A stretch of 64,000 nt of DNA, from assembly GCF_010093305.1 (NCBI RefSeq), contig NZ_PDWS01000006.1:123315-187314 (forward strand), written 5' to 3'. The notes under the pieces are model-generated. The model ran no database searches, was not told the origin of the DNA, and saw only the letters and a program-made list of their open reading frames with translations. Positions 17,734 through 25,701 of the stretch are shown one piece after another. The stretch comes from Pseudoxanthomonas sacheonensis (GTDB lineage Bacteria > Pseudomonadota > Gammaproteobacteria > Xanthomonadales > Xanthomonadaceae). Position numbers and translations under genes: made by a program. How positions within the stretch are numbered: position 1 is the stretch's first letter; each line of letters begins with the position of its first letter.

Positions 17734-18054
17734 ATGCGTCTGCCCCTGATCGCCGCTTCCCTGGTCCTGACCCTTTCCGGCTGCACCTGGGTGAAGATGG
17801 CCCCGGAAGCCAGCGGCGTGCGCGTGATCGCCGCCGGCGCCGCCCCGGCCGGCTGCGAAAAGCGCGGCGAGGTCTCGGTTTCGGTCAAGGACAGCGTGGC
17901 TTTCTACGAGCGCAACGCCCTGCGCGTGCGCGACGAGCTGGAGACCCTGGCCCGCAACGAAGCTCCCGGCATCCAGGCCAACACCGTGCAGCCGCTGGCC
18001 GATCCGGCCAACGGCGAACAGCGTTTCGCCGCCTACCGTTGCCCCAGCCGCTGA
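17734..18054 (+). CDS. DUF4156-type small lipoprotein
   Basis: A 106-residue lipoprotein. The signal peptide ends in a lipobox LTLSGC, and the mature part carries WVKMAPEASGVRV, AGAAPAGCEKRGEVSVSVKD and a second half ending FAAYRCP, which fits the DUF4156 family of small outer-membrane-linked lipoproteins. Two further Cys (in GCEKRGE and YRCP) could form a disulfide. Function unknown. The start is the ATG that opens the signal peptide; upstream in-frame codons lie in intergenic sequence. It sits between two direct copies of one palindromic repeat, so it could be moved or lost as a unit. Confidence 0.8.
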   Translation: MRLPLIAASLVLTLSGCTWVKMAPEASGVRVIAAGAAPAGCEKRGEVSVSVKDSVAFYERNALRVRDELETLARNEAPGIQANTVQPLADPANGEQRFAAYRCPSR

Positions 18055-18063
18055 TTATCCGTC

Positions 18064-18136
18064 GTAGGTCGGGGTTACGCCCCCGACGCACGGGAACTGG
18101 AACTCCCAGCGCGTCGGGGGCGTAGCCCCGACCTAC
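18064..18136. repeat. Palindromic repeat, GTAGGTCGGGG family, copy 2
   Basis: GTAGGTCGGGGTTACGCCCC pairs with GGGGGCGTAGCCCCGACCTAC across a centre that is almost identical to copy 1 (GACGCACGGGAACTGGAACT). It starts ten bases after the DUF4156 stop and could serve as its terminator. Confidence 0.87.
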
Positions 18137-18249
18137 CTGTTTCTCCGCACACGGGCGGCCCGGTCTCCTCGCCAGAAGCCCAAACGTGCGATAAGGCACG
18201 GAAGCCGGTACCCTTGTCGCCCCTTCGACCAGCCTCGGCGCTCACCTAG

Positions 18250-19266
18250 ATGCTCTTCCAGAACGTCTCCATCGCGGGACTGGCGCATATCGATGCGCCG
18301 CACACCCTGACTTCCAAAGCCATCAACGAACAGTTGAAGCCCACCATGGACCGTTTGGGCATCCGCACCGACGTGCTGGGCGACATCGCCGGCATCCATG
18401 CGCGCCGGCTGTGGGACGACGAACAGCAAGCCTCCGACGTGGCCACCTTGGCCGCGCGCCTGGCGCTGGAAGACGCCGGCGTGACCGCCGACCAGATCGG
18501 CCTGCTGGTCAACACCTCGGTCAGCCGCGATTTCCTCGAGCCGTCCACCGCCAGCATCGTGTCCGGCAACCTGGGCATGGGCGAGAACTGCCAGAACTTC
18601 GACGTCGCCAACGCCTGCCTGGCCTTCATCAACGGCATGGACATCGCCGCCCGCATGCTGGAGCGCGGCGAGATCAACTACGCCCTGGTCGTGGACGGCG
18701 AAACCGCCAACCTGGCCTACAAGATGACGCTTGAGCGCATGCAGTCGCCCGACGTCACCGAAGAACAGTTCCGCAACGAACTGGCCACCCTGACCCTGGG
18801 TTGCGGCGCCGCGGCCATGGTCATGTCGCGCAGCGAGCTGACCCCGGACGCGCCCCGCTACAAGGGCGGCGTGACCAAGGCCGCCACCCAGTGGAACACC
18901 CTGTGCCGCGGCAACCTGGACCGCATGGTCACCGATACCCGCATGCTGCTGATCGAAGGCATGAAGCTGGCGCAGAAAACCTTCGCCGCCGCCAAGATCG
19001 CGATGGGCTGGGTGGTGGACGAGCTGGACCAGTTCGTCATCCACCAGGTCAGCCAGGTGCACACCCAGGCCTTCATCAAGGCCTTCGGCATCGATCCCAA
19101 GAAAGTGCTGACCATCTTCGGCGAGCACGGCAACATCGGCCCGGCCAGCGTGCCGATCGTGCTGAGCAAGCTCAAGCAGCTGGGCCGCCTGAAGAAGGGT
19201 GACCGCATCGCGCTGCTGGGCATCGGTTCGGGCCTGAACTGCTCGATGGCCGAAGTGGTCTGGTAA
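18250..19266 (+). CDS. oleA: OleA, thiolase-fold acyl-CoA condensing enzyme
   Basis: A 338-residue OleA. It joins two fatty acyl-CoAs head to head to a 2-alkyl-3-ketoacid, the first step to long-chain olefins. It has the same length as X. campestris OleA. The catalytic set is complete: nucleophile Cys123 in VANACLAF, Glu97 in SRDFLEPS, His265 in VIHQVSQ and Asn295 in GEHGNIGP. These correspond to the Cys143, Glu117, His285 and Asn315 described for the tagged X. campestris enzyme. It is annotated in many genomes as 3-oxoacyl-ACP synthase III, but the neighbouring oleB, oleC and oleD decide the function. The stop codon is part of a small hairpin, and a Fic gene follows instead of oleB. Confidence 0.95.
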   Translation: MLFQNVSIAGLAHIDAPHTLTSKAINEQLKPTMDRLGIRTDVLGDIAGIHARRLWDDEQQASDVATLAARLALEDAGVTADQIGLLVNTSVSRDFLEPSTASIVSGNLGMGENCQNFDVANACLAFINGMDIAARMLERGEINYALVVDGETANLAYKMTLERMQSPDVTEEQFRNELATLTLGCGAAAMVMSRSELTPDAPRYKGGVTKAATQWNTLCRGNLDRMVTDTRMLLIEGMKLAQKTFAAAKIAMGWVVDELDQFVIHQVSQVHTQAFIKAFGIDPKKVLTIFGEHGNIGPASVPIVLSKLKQLGRLKKGDRIALLGIGSGLNCSMAEVVW

Positions 19267-19287
19267 CGAAAATAGGGGTTTTCGTTA
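19264..19287 (+). terminator. A/T-tipped hairpin that includes the oleA stop codon
   Basis: TAACGAAAA (19264-19272, its TAA being the oleA stop) pairs with TTTTCGTTA (19279-19287) around TAGGGG. Weak by GC content, but perfect over 9 bp. It could stop or slow transcription between oleA and the Fic gene. Its right arm overlaps the first GTTACTTAG word. Confidence 0.45.
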
Positions 19288-19357
19288 CTTAGGCCAGCAT
19301 TTAGTGTCGCAACATTCGCTGCAGTTACTTAGCAATTGGACGTTCCTTCTAAGTAAC
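19284..19357 (+). promoter_or_regulatory. GTTACTTAG palindrome cluster upstream of the Fic gene (likely operator)
   Basis: GTTACTTAG occurs at 19284-19292 and 19324-19332, and its exact inverse CTAAGTAAC at 19349-19357. The last two form a perfect inverted repeat with a 16-base spacer, ending 42 bases before the Fic start codon, where a promoter must lie. Such a layout is that of a dimeric repressor site. The Fic protein itself has a C-terminal winged helix, so autoregulation is a natural reading; this is inference. Confidence 0.55.
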
Positions 19358-19398
19358 GTTATCCTTGTAATACGATCTCTGCAGGGTTCGAATTCAGG

Positions 19399-20574
19399 AT
19401 GAGCGCCGACCATAGCTTACGTGCTACCGGCACGTACATTAATTCCAACCTGAACGGACAGCCTTATAAAGCGTTCGTTCCATCGCGGCTGCCGCCGGAT
19501 CCTCCTCTGCACCTCGATCACGAGTTGGTCACGTTGCGTGACCGGGCATTGGTGGCATTGGGGGAACTTAAGGGCATTACACGCATCCTCCCCGATGCCC
19601 GCTTGTTCCTCTACCAATACGTGCGTAAAGAGGCGCTGCTCTCTTCGCAGATAGAGGGCACGCAATCTTCGCTATCCGATCTGTTGATGTTTGAACTCGA
19701 CGAAGCGCCTGGCGTACCACTGGATGATGTGCGCGAAGTTTCCAATTACATGGATGCTTTGGAGCATGGACTGCAGAGGCTGCGCGGCGGTTTCCCGATT
19801 TCTCTGCGCCTGTTGCGGGAAATGCATGAGCATCTATTGCGCCGTGGACGTGGCAGCAGCAAAGCTCCGGGAGAATTTCGTCGCACACCGGTTTGGATTG
19901 GCGGCCCCAGTCCAGACCGGGCGCAGTTCGTACCGCCGCCTGCCGATCATGTCCAACCTTGCTTGGATGCGCTTGAGAAATTTCTCCACGCTACCGACGA
20001 CAGCATTTCGCCGCTCGCTCGCGCCGGTCTGGCGCATGTGCAGTTTGAAACCATACATCCTTTCCTGGACGGCAACGGGCGTCTGGGCCGTCTGCTGATC
20101 GTGCTCATGCTTTGCGATGCCGGCTTGTTGGACGAACCATCCCTCTATCTCAGTTTGTTCTTCAAATCGCGGCGTGACGAGTACTATCAGCGCCTGGATG
20201 CGGTGCGGACGCAGGGCGACTGGGAGGGCTGGCTACGCTTCTTCTTTGAAGGAATCGCCAGCACTTCGGGTCAGGCGGTCGATACGGCACAGCGCCTACT
20301 GCAGCTTTTCAATGGTGATCGCGAGCGACTGCGTGCCGCCGGACGTATTGCGGGCACAGCACTGCAACTGCATGACAGCTTCACCCGTCACCCGTTGCGC
20401 ACCATTCCAAAACTGAGCAAGGAGCTCGGACTATCGAAGCCGGCCATCATGCGTGGGCTGGACGCCATGCAGTCGCTGGGCATGCTTCGGGAAATCACCG
20501 GGAAGAAGCGCTACAAGGTATTCGCCTACCAAACCTACCTCGACATTCTCAGCGAGGGCGCGCAGCCACTTTGA
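19399..20574 (+). CDS. Fic-domain protein with inhibitory helix and C-terminal winged helix
   Basis: A 391-residue protein. The Fic motif HPFLDGNGRLGR (residues 220-231) has every catalytic residue, so AMP or other nucleotide transfer to a target protein is expected. The N-terminal part carries SSQIEG (residues 82-87), matching the (S/T)xxxE(G/N) inhibitory-helix motif of class II Fic enzymes. Residues about 335-380 (LSKELGLSKPAIMRGLDAMQSLGML) read as a winged helix-turn-helix. By eye the gene is less GC-rich than oleA and oleB, which suggests later acquisition. It lies between oleA and oleB and its TGA overlaps the oleB ATG, so oleB may be translated from the same mRNA. No separate antitoxin gene is visible. 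Confidence 0.9.
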   Translation: MSADHSLRATGTYINSNLNGQPYKAFVPSRLPPDPPLHLDHELVTLRDRALVALGELKGITRILPDARLFLYQYVRKEALLSSQIEGTQSSLSDLLMFELDEAPGVPLDDVREVSNYMDALEHGLQRLRGGFPISLRLLREMHEHLLRRGRGSSKAPGEFRRTPVWIGGPSPDRAQFVPPPADHVQPCLDALEKFLHATDDSISPLARAGLAHVQFETIHPFLDGNGRLGRLLIVLMLCDAGLLDEPSLYLSLFFKSRRDEYYQRLDAVRTQGDWEGWLRFFFEGIASTSGQAVDTAQRLLQLFNGDRERLRAAGRIAGTALQLHDSFTRHPLRTIPKLSKELGLSKPAIMRGLDAMQSLGMLREITGKKRYKVFAYQTYLDILSEGAQPL

Positions 20575-21497
20575 TGACCATGCTAACAGAATCCATAAAC
20601 CTTCCCGGTTACCCCTTCACGCCGAACAAATTCGAAGTGCGTCCCGGACTGTCGATGAGCTATCTCGACGAAGGCCCGCGCGACGGCGAAGTAGTGGTGA
20701 TGCTGCACGGCAATCCGTCGTGGAGCTATTACTGGCGCAATCTGGTTTCCGGGCTCAGCGACCCGGCTCTTGCAAAGCGCTACCGCTGCATCGTTCCCGA
20801 CCACATCGGCATGGGTTTCTCCGACAAGCCCGGCGACCGCGACTACGACTACACGCTGCAATCGCGCGTCGACGATCTCGCTGCGCTGCTCGGTCATCTG
20901 GGCATCGCCGGCCCCGTGACCTTGGCCGTGCACGACTGGGGCGGCATGATCGGTTTCGGCTGGGCGCTGACCCACGCTGCGCAGGTGAAACGGCTGGTGA
21001 TCACCAACACCGCCGCGTTCCCGTTGCCGTCCGCCAAGAAGATGCCGTGGCAGCTGTCGCTGGGACGCGATTCGAAATTCGGCGCCTTCATCATCCGCGC
21101 CTTCAATGCGTTCTCCAGCGGCGCGTCCTATCAGGGCGTGGAAACGAAAATGCCGGCCGACGTGCGCCGCGCCTACGTGTCGCCGTACGACAGCTGGGCC
21201 AATCGGATCAGCACGCTGCGCTTCATGCAGGACATTCCGCTGCATCCGGGCGACAAGGCGTGGGCGCTGGTGGAGGCGGCCGGACAGCGGTTGCCGCAAT
21301 TCGCCGACCGTCCGGCCTTCATCGGTTGGGGGCTGAAGGATTTCGTGTTCGACAAGCACTTCCTCGCCGGTTTCAGGAAAGCCTTGCCGAACGCGCAGGT
21401 GACCGCATTCGAAGACGCCGGCCACTACGTGCTGGAAGACAAGCAGGCCGAACTGGTGCCGGCGATCCGCCGGTTCCTGGACGCAAATCCTTTGTAG
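20574..21497 (+). CDS. oleB: OleB, beta-lactone decarboxylase (alpha/beta hydrolase)
   Basis: A 307-residue protein of the haloalkane-dehalogenase-like branch. OleB splits CO2 from the beta-lactone made by OleC, giving the cis-olefin. The nucleophile elbow is VHDWGGMIG with Asp121; HGNPSW near residue 45 supplies the oxyanion hole, and GHYVLED near the C-terminus carries the catalytic His. The ATG at 20574 overlaps the TGA of the Fic gene; a TTG three bases earlier and another ATG at 20580 are alternatives. Its stop codon TAG falls inside a palindromic repeat, so the natural C-terminus may have been altered by the repeat. Confidence 0.92.
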   Translation: MTMLTESINLPGYPFTPNKFEVRPGLSMSYLDEGPRDGEVVVMLHGNPSWSYYWRNLVSGLSDPALAKRYRCIVPDHIGMGFSDKPGDRDYDYTLQSRVDDLAALLGHLGIAGPVTLAVHDWGGMIGFGWALTHAAQVKRLVITNTAAFPLPSAKKMPWQLSLGRDSKFGAFIIRAFNAFSSGASYQGVETKMPADVRRAYVSPYDSWANRISTLRFMQDIPLHPGDKAWALVEAAGQRLPQFADRPAFIGWGLKDFVFDKHFLAGFRKALPNAQVTAFEDAGHYVLEDKQAELVPAIRRFLDANPL

Positions 21498-21569
21498 GAG
21501 CGGGCCCTGCCCGCGACGCTCTTTCTCGATGTGGTGGTAAGAGCGTCGCGGGCAGGGCCCGCTCCTACA
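21493..21569. repeat. TGTAGGAGCG palindromic repeat with perfect 31-bp arms
   Basis: Arms at 21493-21523 and 21539-21569 are exact inverse copies around a 15-base loop. The left arm opens with TGTAGGAGCGGGCCCTGCCC, and the TAG in it (21495-21497) is the oleB stop codon. The same arm sequence recurs at 32081-32147, and related arms at 31526 and 59312. It lies 23 bp before the oleC start, inside the presumed oleBC message. Confidence 0.95.
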
Positions 21570-21592
21570 GGGGCAGCTACTACAATCAGCGC

Positions 21593-23242
21593 ATGACCGA
21601 AACCTGCAACATCGCCGCCACGCTTCCGCGCCTTGCGCGCGAACGCCCCGATCAGATCGCGATACGCTGCCCCGGTGCGCGCGGTAGCGACGGTTTCGGA
21701 AAATACGATGTCGCCCTGACCTACGCCCAACTCGACGCGCGCAGCGATGCGATCGCCGCGGGTCTGGCCAAGCATGGCATCGTCCGCGGTACGCGTACGG
21801 TGGTCATGGTGCGGCCGTCGCCGGAGTTTTTCCTGCTGATGTTCGCGCTGTTCAAGGCCGGCGCAGTGCCGGTGCTGGTCGATCCTGGCATCGACCGACG
21901 CGCATTGAAGCAGTGCCTGGACGAAGCGCAGCCGGAGGCCTTCATCGGCATCCCGCTCGCGCACATCGCGCGGCTGATCCTGGGCTGGGCGCGCAGCGCG
22001 AAGAAGCTGGTCACGGTGGGTTCGCGCTTCGGCTGGGGCGGAACCACGCTGACTGAAGTCGAACGTCTGGGCGCCGACGCCGGCGCGCAACTCGCCGATA
22101 CCCGGCCCGACGACATCGCCGGCATCCTCTTCACCAGCGGCTCCACCGGCGTGCCCAAGGGGGTGGTGTACCGCCATCGCCATTTCGTCGCCCAGATCGA
22201 ACTGCTCCGCAACGCGTTCGGCATGTCGCCCGGCGGGGTGGATCTGCCGACGTTTCCGCCTTTCGCCCTGTTCGATCCTGCGCTGGGGCTGACCTCGGTC
22301 ATTCCCGACATGGATCCCACCCGGCCGGCCAGCGCCGATCCGCGCAAGCTGTTGCACGCGATCCGCACGTTCGGCGTGACCCAGCTGTTCGGCTCGCCCG
22401 CGCTCATGCGCGTGCTGGCGGACTCTGGCGAAAAGCTTTCCGGTGTAATGCGCATCACCTCCGCCGGTGCGCCGGTGCCGCCGGAGGTGGTGGAGAAGAT
22501 CCGCGCGCTGCTGCCCGAGGGCGCGCAGTTCTGGACGCCCTACGGCGCTACGGAATGCCTGCCGGTGGCGGTGATCGAAGGCCGCGAACTGCAAAGCACC
22601 CGCGCGCAGACCGAGCAGGGCGCCGGTACCTGCGTCGGCCGCCCGGTCGCGCCCAATGAAGTGCGCATCATCGCCATCGACGACGCGCCGATAGCGCAGT
22701 GGTCCGAGGCAAAGCCGGTCGCGCAGGGCGTGGTCGGCGAAATCACCGTCGCCGGGCCCACCGCTACAGACAGCTACTTCAATCGCGAAGCGGCCACGCT
22801 TGCGGCGAAGGTGCGCGAGCTGCTTCCCGATGGCGGCGAGCGAGTGGTGCACCGCATGGGCGATGTCGGCTATTTCGACGCGCAGGGGCGGCTTTGGTTT
22901 TGCGGACGCAAGACGCAGCGTGTGGAAACGAGGGACGGCCCGCTGTACACGGAGCAGGTCGAACCCATTTTCAACACGCATCCCGATGTGAAACGGACCG
23001 CTTTGGTCGGCGTCGGCACGCAAGGCAGCCAGGAACCTGTGCTCTGCTACGAATTGCAGCCGAATGTCCCGGCGATCCGCCGCGCCAGCGTTGTCGATGG
23101 GCTTCGGGCGATCGCGGCGGCTCATGCGCACACGGCGCGCATCGAACGATTCCTATGTCATCCGGCTTTCCCGGTCGACATCCGCCATAACGCGAAGATC
23201 GGGCGGGAGAAGCTGGCGGTGTGGGCGGCAGCGCAGGTCTAA
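21593..23242 (+). CDS. oleC: OleC, beta-lactone synthetase (ANL superfamily)
   Basis: A 549-residue adenylating enzyme. OleC activates the 2-alkyl-3-hydroxyacid with ATP and closes it to a cis-beta-lactone. Core motifs: phosphate loop ILFTSGSTGVPKG (A3), FWTPYGATE (A5), GDVGYFDAQGRLWFCGR (A7/A8) and the catalytic-Lys segment HNAKIGREKL (A10). The start is the ATG before TETCNIA, 23 bp after the repeat. The longer open frame reaching back through oleB is rejected. It is often annotated simply as AMP-dependent synthetase or fatty-acyl-CoA ligase; the ole context gives the specific role. Confidence 0.94.
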   Translation: MTETCNIAATLPRLARERPDQIAIRCPGARGSDGFGKYDVALTYAQLDARSDAIAAGLAKHGIVRGTRTVVMVRPSPEFFLLMFALFKAGAVPVLVDPGIDRRALKQCLDEAQPEAFIGIPLAHIARLILGWARSAKKLVTVGSRFGWGGTTLTEVERLGADAGAQLADTRPDDIAGILFTSGSTGVPKGVVYRHRHFVAQIELLRNAFGMSPGGVDLPTFPPFALFDPALGLTSVIPDMDPTRPASADPRKLLHAIRTFGVTQLFGSPALMRVLADSGEKLSGVMRITSAGAPVPPEVVEKIRALLPEGAQFWTPYGATECLPVAVIEGRELQSTRAQTEQGAGTCVGRPVAPNEVRIIAIDDAPIAQWSEAKPVAQGVVGEITVAGPTATDSYFNREAATLAAKVRELLPDGGERVVHRMGDVGYFDAQGRLWFCGRKTQRVETRDGPLYTEQVEPIFNTHPDVKRTALVGVGTQGSQEPVLCYELQPNVPAIRRASVVDGLRAIAAAHAHTARIERFLCHPAFPVDIRHNAKIGREKLAVWAAAQV

Positions 23243-23288
23243 GCCCCCTCCCCCTGCGAAGTCAGGGGGAGGTTGGGAGGGGGTGGAG
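23243..23288. repeat. CCCTCCCC / GGGGAGGG inverted repeat, left of the DUF559 gene
   Basis: Begins at the base after the oleC stop codon: CCCCCTCCCCCTGCGAAGTC then GGGGGAGGTTGGGAGGGGG. Taken as a unit it is approximately the reverse complement of the element at 23702-23739, so the two frame the DUF559 gene in inverted orientation. Confidence 0.8.
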
Positions 23289-23367
23289 GCGTCACCGAGT
23301 GGTTTTCCGACAGACCGCATGACAACGCGCTGTTAGCCTGGAGGCAACGTGAATCCGGAGCGCAGGG

Positions 23368-23763
23368 ATGCAGCCCATATGGAATAACTCGCGCGAGTTG
23401 CGCAAGAATGCGACCGACGCCGAGCGCAAGCTCTGGCAGCACTTGAGGAACCGGCAGATCAACGGAATCAAGTTCAGGCGACAGTATCCGATTGCTGGGT
23501 ACGTCGCCGATTTCGCCGCACCCTCCATCAGGTTGGTGATCGAGCTTGACGGCGGGCAACACCTGCTGCAGACCGAATACGATCAACAGCGGACCGAAAG
23601 ATTCGGCTGCAATGATTACAAGGTTCTGCGCTTCTGGAATGATGATGTATTGCTGAGAACAGAGCAGGTCCTTTCGGAAATAATCCGAGTGGCCGACTTA
23701 ACCCCTCCCCAACCCTCCCCTGCATTCGCAGGGGAGGGAGCCAAAGGCAGACGCGACCCATGA
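23368..23763 (+). CDS. DUF559 endonuclease-like protein
   Basis: A 131-residue protein of the DUF559/Vsr-like restriction-fold group: [22 protein letters not shown], then [33 protein letters not shown], which gives the D...ELDGG active-site pattern of PD-(D/E)XK-like nucleases, followed by [13 protein letters not shown]. The last about 20 residues (from [10 protein letters not shown]) are encoded by a palindromic repeat and are unlikely to belong to the fold. The ATG has AGGG close upstream. Its TGA overlaps the oleD ATG by four bases (ATGA). Function is unknown for the family; frequent presence beside such repeats in this bacterial group suggests a mobile or repeat-associated nuclease, which is inference. 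Confidence 0.85.
   Translation: MQPIWNNSRELRKNATDAERKLWQHLRNRQINGIKFRRQYPIAGYVADFAAPSIRLVIELDGGQHLLQTEYDQQRTERFGCNDYKVLRFWNDDVLLRTEQVLSEIIRVADLTPPQPSPAFAGEGAKGRRDP
23702..23739. repeat. CCCCTCCCC / GGGGAGGG inverted repeat, right of the DUF559 core
   Basis: CCCCTCCCCAACCCTCCCC, a TGCATTCGCA centre and GGGGAGGG. It is translated as the tail of the DUF559 protein and lies 21 bp before the oleD start. Opposite in orientation to the copy at 23243-23288. Confidence 0.8.
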
Positions 23764-24749
23764 AAATCCTTGTCACCGGCGGCGGCGGTTTCCTCGGTCA
23801 GGCGCTATGCCGCGGCCTGATCGAACGCGGCCACAAAGTCATCAGCTTCAATCGTGGCCACTATCCGGTGTTGGCCGATCTGGGCGTCGGCCAGGTGCAG
23901 GGCGATCTGGCCGATGCGCATGCGCTGACCCATGCGGCCGATGGAGTGGAGGCGATCTTCCACAATGCGGCCAAGGCCGGCGCTTGGGGCAGTTATAAAA
24001 GCTACTACTCGGCCAACGTGACCGGCACGCAGAACGTGCTCGACGCCTGCCGCACGCATGGCATAGGCAAACTGGTCTACACCTCCACGCCCAGCGTCAC
24101 CCACCGCGCCACCCATCCGGTCGAGGGCGGCACCGCGGACGAGGTGCCGTACGGCGAGGATTTCCAGGCGCCGTATGCCGAAACCAAGGCGATCGCGGAA
24201 AAAGCGGTGCTCGCCGCCAACGGCCCCGCGCTGGCCACCATCGCCCTGCGCCCGCGCCTGATCTGGGGTCCGGGCGACCAGCAGATCCTGCCGCGCCTGA
24301 TCGAACGCGCCAATGCCGGCCGCCTGCGCATCGTCGGCGACGGCAGCAACCGCGTGGACACCACTTACATCGACAACGCCGCGCAGGCGCATTTCGACGC
24401 CTTCGAGCATCTCGCCGTCGGTGCGGCGTGCGCGGGTCGCGCGTATTTCATTTCCAACGGCGAGCCCAAGCCGATGGGCGAATTGCTCAATGCATTGCTC
24501 GATGCCGCCGGCGCGCCGCGCGTGGAAAAACATCTCTCGTTCAAGGCCGCCTACCGTATCGGCGCGGTGTGCGAGGCGCTGTGGAAAATACTGCCGCTGA
24601 AAGGCGAGCCACCGATGACGCGCTTCCTGGCCGAACAGCTCAGCACCGCGCACTGGTACGACATGGCGCCGGCCACGCGCGACTTCGGTTACCGGCCGCG
24701 GGTGAGTTTCGACGAAGGCCTCGCAAGGATGAAGCGCGCGTTGAAATAA
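23760..24749 (+). CDS. oleD: OleD, NADPH-dependent 2-alkyl-3-ketoacid reductase
   Basis: A 329-residue extended SDR. OleD reduces the OleA product to the 2-alkyl-3-hydroxyacid that OleC uses. The N-terminal motif [15 protein letters not shown] (residues 6-20) binds the cofactor; [11 protein letters not shown] holds the catalytic Ser/Thr and [10 protein letters not shown] the Tyr/Lys pair. [16 protein letters not shown] and the C-terminal [13 protein letters not shown] are typical of the NAD-dependent epimerase/3-beta-hydroxysteroid-like group. It is the last ole gene, coupled by ATGA overlap to the DUF559 gene rather than to oleC. Confidence 0.93.
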   Translation: MKILVTGGGGFLGQALCRGLIERGHKVISFNRGHYPVLADLGVGQVQGDLADAHALTHAADGVEAIFHNAAKAGAWGSYKSYYSANVTGTQNVLDACRTHGIGKLVYTSTPSVTHRATHPVEGGTADEVPYGEDFQAPYAETKAIAEKAVLAANGPALATIALRPRLIWGPGDQQILPRLIERANAGRLRIVGDGSNRVDTTYIDNAAQAHFDAFEHLAVGAACAGRAYFISNGEPKPMGELLNALLDAAGAPRVEKHLSFKAAYRIGAVCEALWKILPLKGEPPMTRFLAEQLSTAHWYDMAPATRDFGYRPRVSFDEGLARMKRALK

Positions 24750-24826
24750 GGCGCCTCCTTCACCCGAAGACAGCTTCCGCCTGCCGACGATGACCGCATC
24801 GCCAATCCGGTGCGTCGATCAATGGA

Positions 24827-24988
24827 GTGTCCCCTGCTGCGCTAGCCGCCATCTTCCTCGCCCTCGCGCTCATCGCCGCCGTGCTCGGCTTCAGCGGCAT
24901 CGCCGGCGCCGCCAGCGACATCGCCTGGATCCTGTTCGTCGTGTTCCTGATCCTGGCGGCGGTCTCGTTCTTCCGCAAACGCGCCTGA
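24827..24988 (+). CDS. DUF1328 (YtjA-like) membrane microprotein
   Basis: A 53-residue protein starting at GTG. It is almost wholly two hydrophobic helices: [20 protein letters not shown] and [19 protein letters not shown], joined by AGAAS and closed by a basic RKRA tail. The pattern ALIAxxLGFxGIAGAA...IAxILFxxFLIL is that of DUF1328. The family sits in the inner membrane and has no known function. The ribosome site is poor (GGAG abuts the GTG), and the frame is closed by a TGA 36 bases upstream, so the start must lie within that short stretch. Confidence 0.75.
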   Translation: MSPAALAAIFLALALIAAVLGFSGIAGAASDIAWILFVVFLILAAVSFFRKRA

Positions 24989-25068
24989 GCCGCTCGCCAT
25001 GGCGGTCGTGGCGCGTTCGGCTGGATGACGCGCCACGGCCAACCGCGCCGGCCGGGTAGAATGCCGGC

Positions 25069-25701
25069 ATGGCGACTTCTCCTTTCGATTCCCTCAAACT
25101 GCTCGCGGGCCGTGCGCTCGAAGCCGCGCTCAACCGCGCCCTGGCGCTGGACCCCGATACGCGCGAGGCATTGAAGCCGCTGGACGGCCGCAAGATAGAA
25201 CTGTCGCTGGAGGCCCCTGCGCTGGCTTTGCGGATCGGCGTGACGGGCGAACGCCTGGAAGTAGGCCCGGCCGAACCTTCGCAAGAACCCGACCTGGCGG
25301 TCCTCAGCACCTTGGGCGGTCTACTGGGACAGATCCCGTTCCTGCGCAAGGACAACGCCGCTCCAGTCGGACGCGTGCGCGTTTCCGGAGACGCCGAACT
25401 GGCCCGCCGCCTGCAGACGCTGGCGGAGCGTTTCGACCCGGACTGGCAGCAACCGTTCGTTTCCATATTCGGCGAAATCGTCGGTGTGCAGGTCGCCAAT
25501 GCCGCGCGCGGCGCGTTGCGCCAGTTGCGCAGCGCAGGCGGGAACCTGGCCCGGAATGCCGCCGAGTTCGTCACCGAGGAATCCCGCGACGTAGTCGGCC
25601 GCGCGGAACTCAACGCCTTCCACGACGATGTCGATGCCCTGCGAGACGATGTGGAGCGTCTGCAGGCCAAGGTCGACCGTCTACGCGGGAATGCCGCATG
25701 A
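25069..25701 (+). CDS. ubiJ: Ubiquinone biosynthesis accessory factor UbiJ (SCP2 domain)
   Basis: A 210-residue protein. The N-terminal two thirds form an SCP2-type lipid-binding domain ([20 protein letters not shown] through [17 protein letters not shown]), and the C-terminus from about residue 170 is a coiled coil ([26 protein letters not shown]). This is the UbiJ plan: the domain binds ubiquinone precursors and the protein organises the soluble Ubi complex. The gene is coupled to ubiB by an ATGA overlap. ubiE, which often comes first in this operon, is not present in the window. Confidence 0.9.
   Translation: MATSPFDSLKLLAGRALEAALNRALALDPDTREALKPLDGRKIELSLEAPALALRIGVTGERLEVGPAEPSQEPDLAVLSTLGGLLGQIPFLRKDNAAPVGRVRVSGDAELARRLQTLAERFDPDWQQPFVSIFGEIVGVQVANAARGALRQLRSAGGNLARNAAEFVTEESRDVVGRAELNAFHDDVDALRDDVERLQAKVDRLRGNAA

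Noticed and set aside
17563..18136. A composite transposon around the DUF4156 gene
   Set aside because: The flanking elements are short palindromes in direct orientation, without transposase or target duplication that I can see.
19399..20574. A Fic/antitoxin (FicT-FicA) operon
   Set aside because: No small antitoxin frame with the inhibitory motif precedes or follows; the motif is within the Fic protein itself.
20453..21592. Upstream extension of the oleC reading frame
   Set aside because: It passes through oleB in another frame and through a palindromic repeat; OleC proteins begin at about the ATG at 21593.
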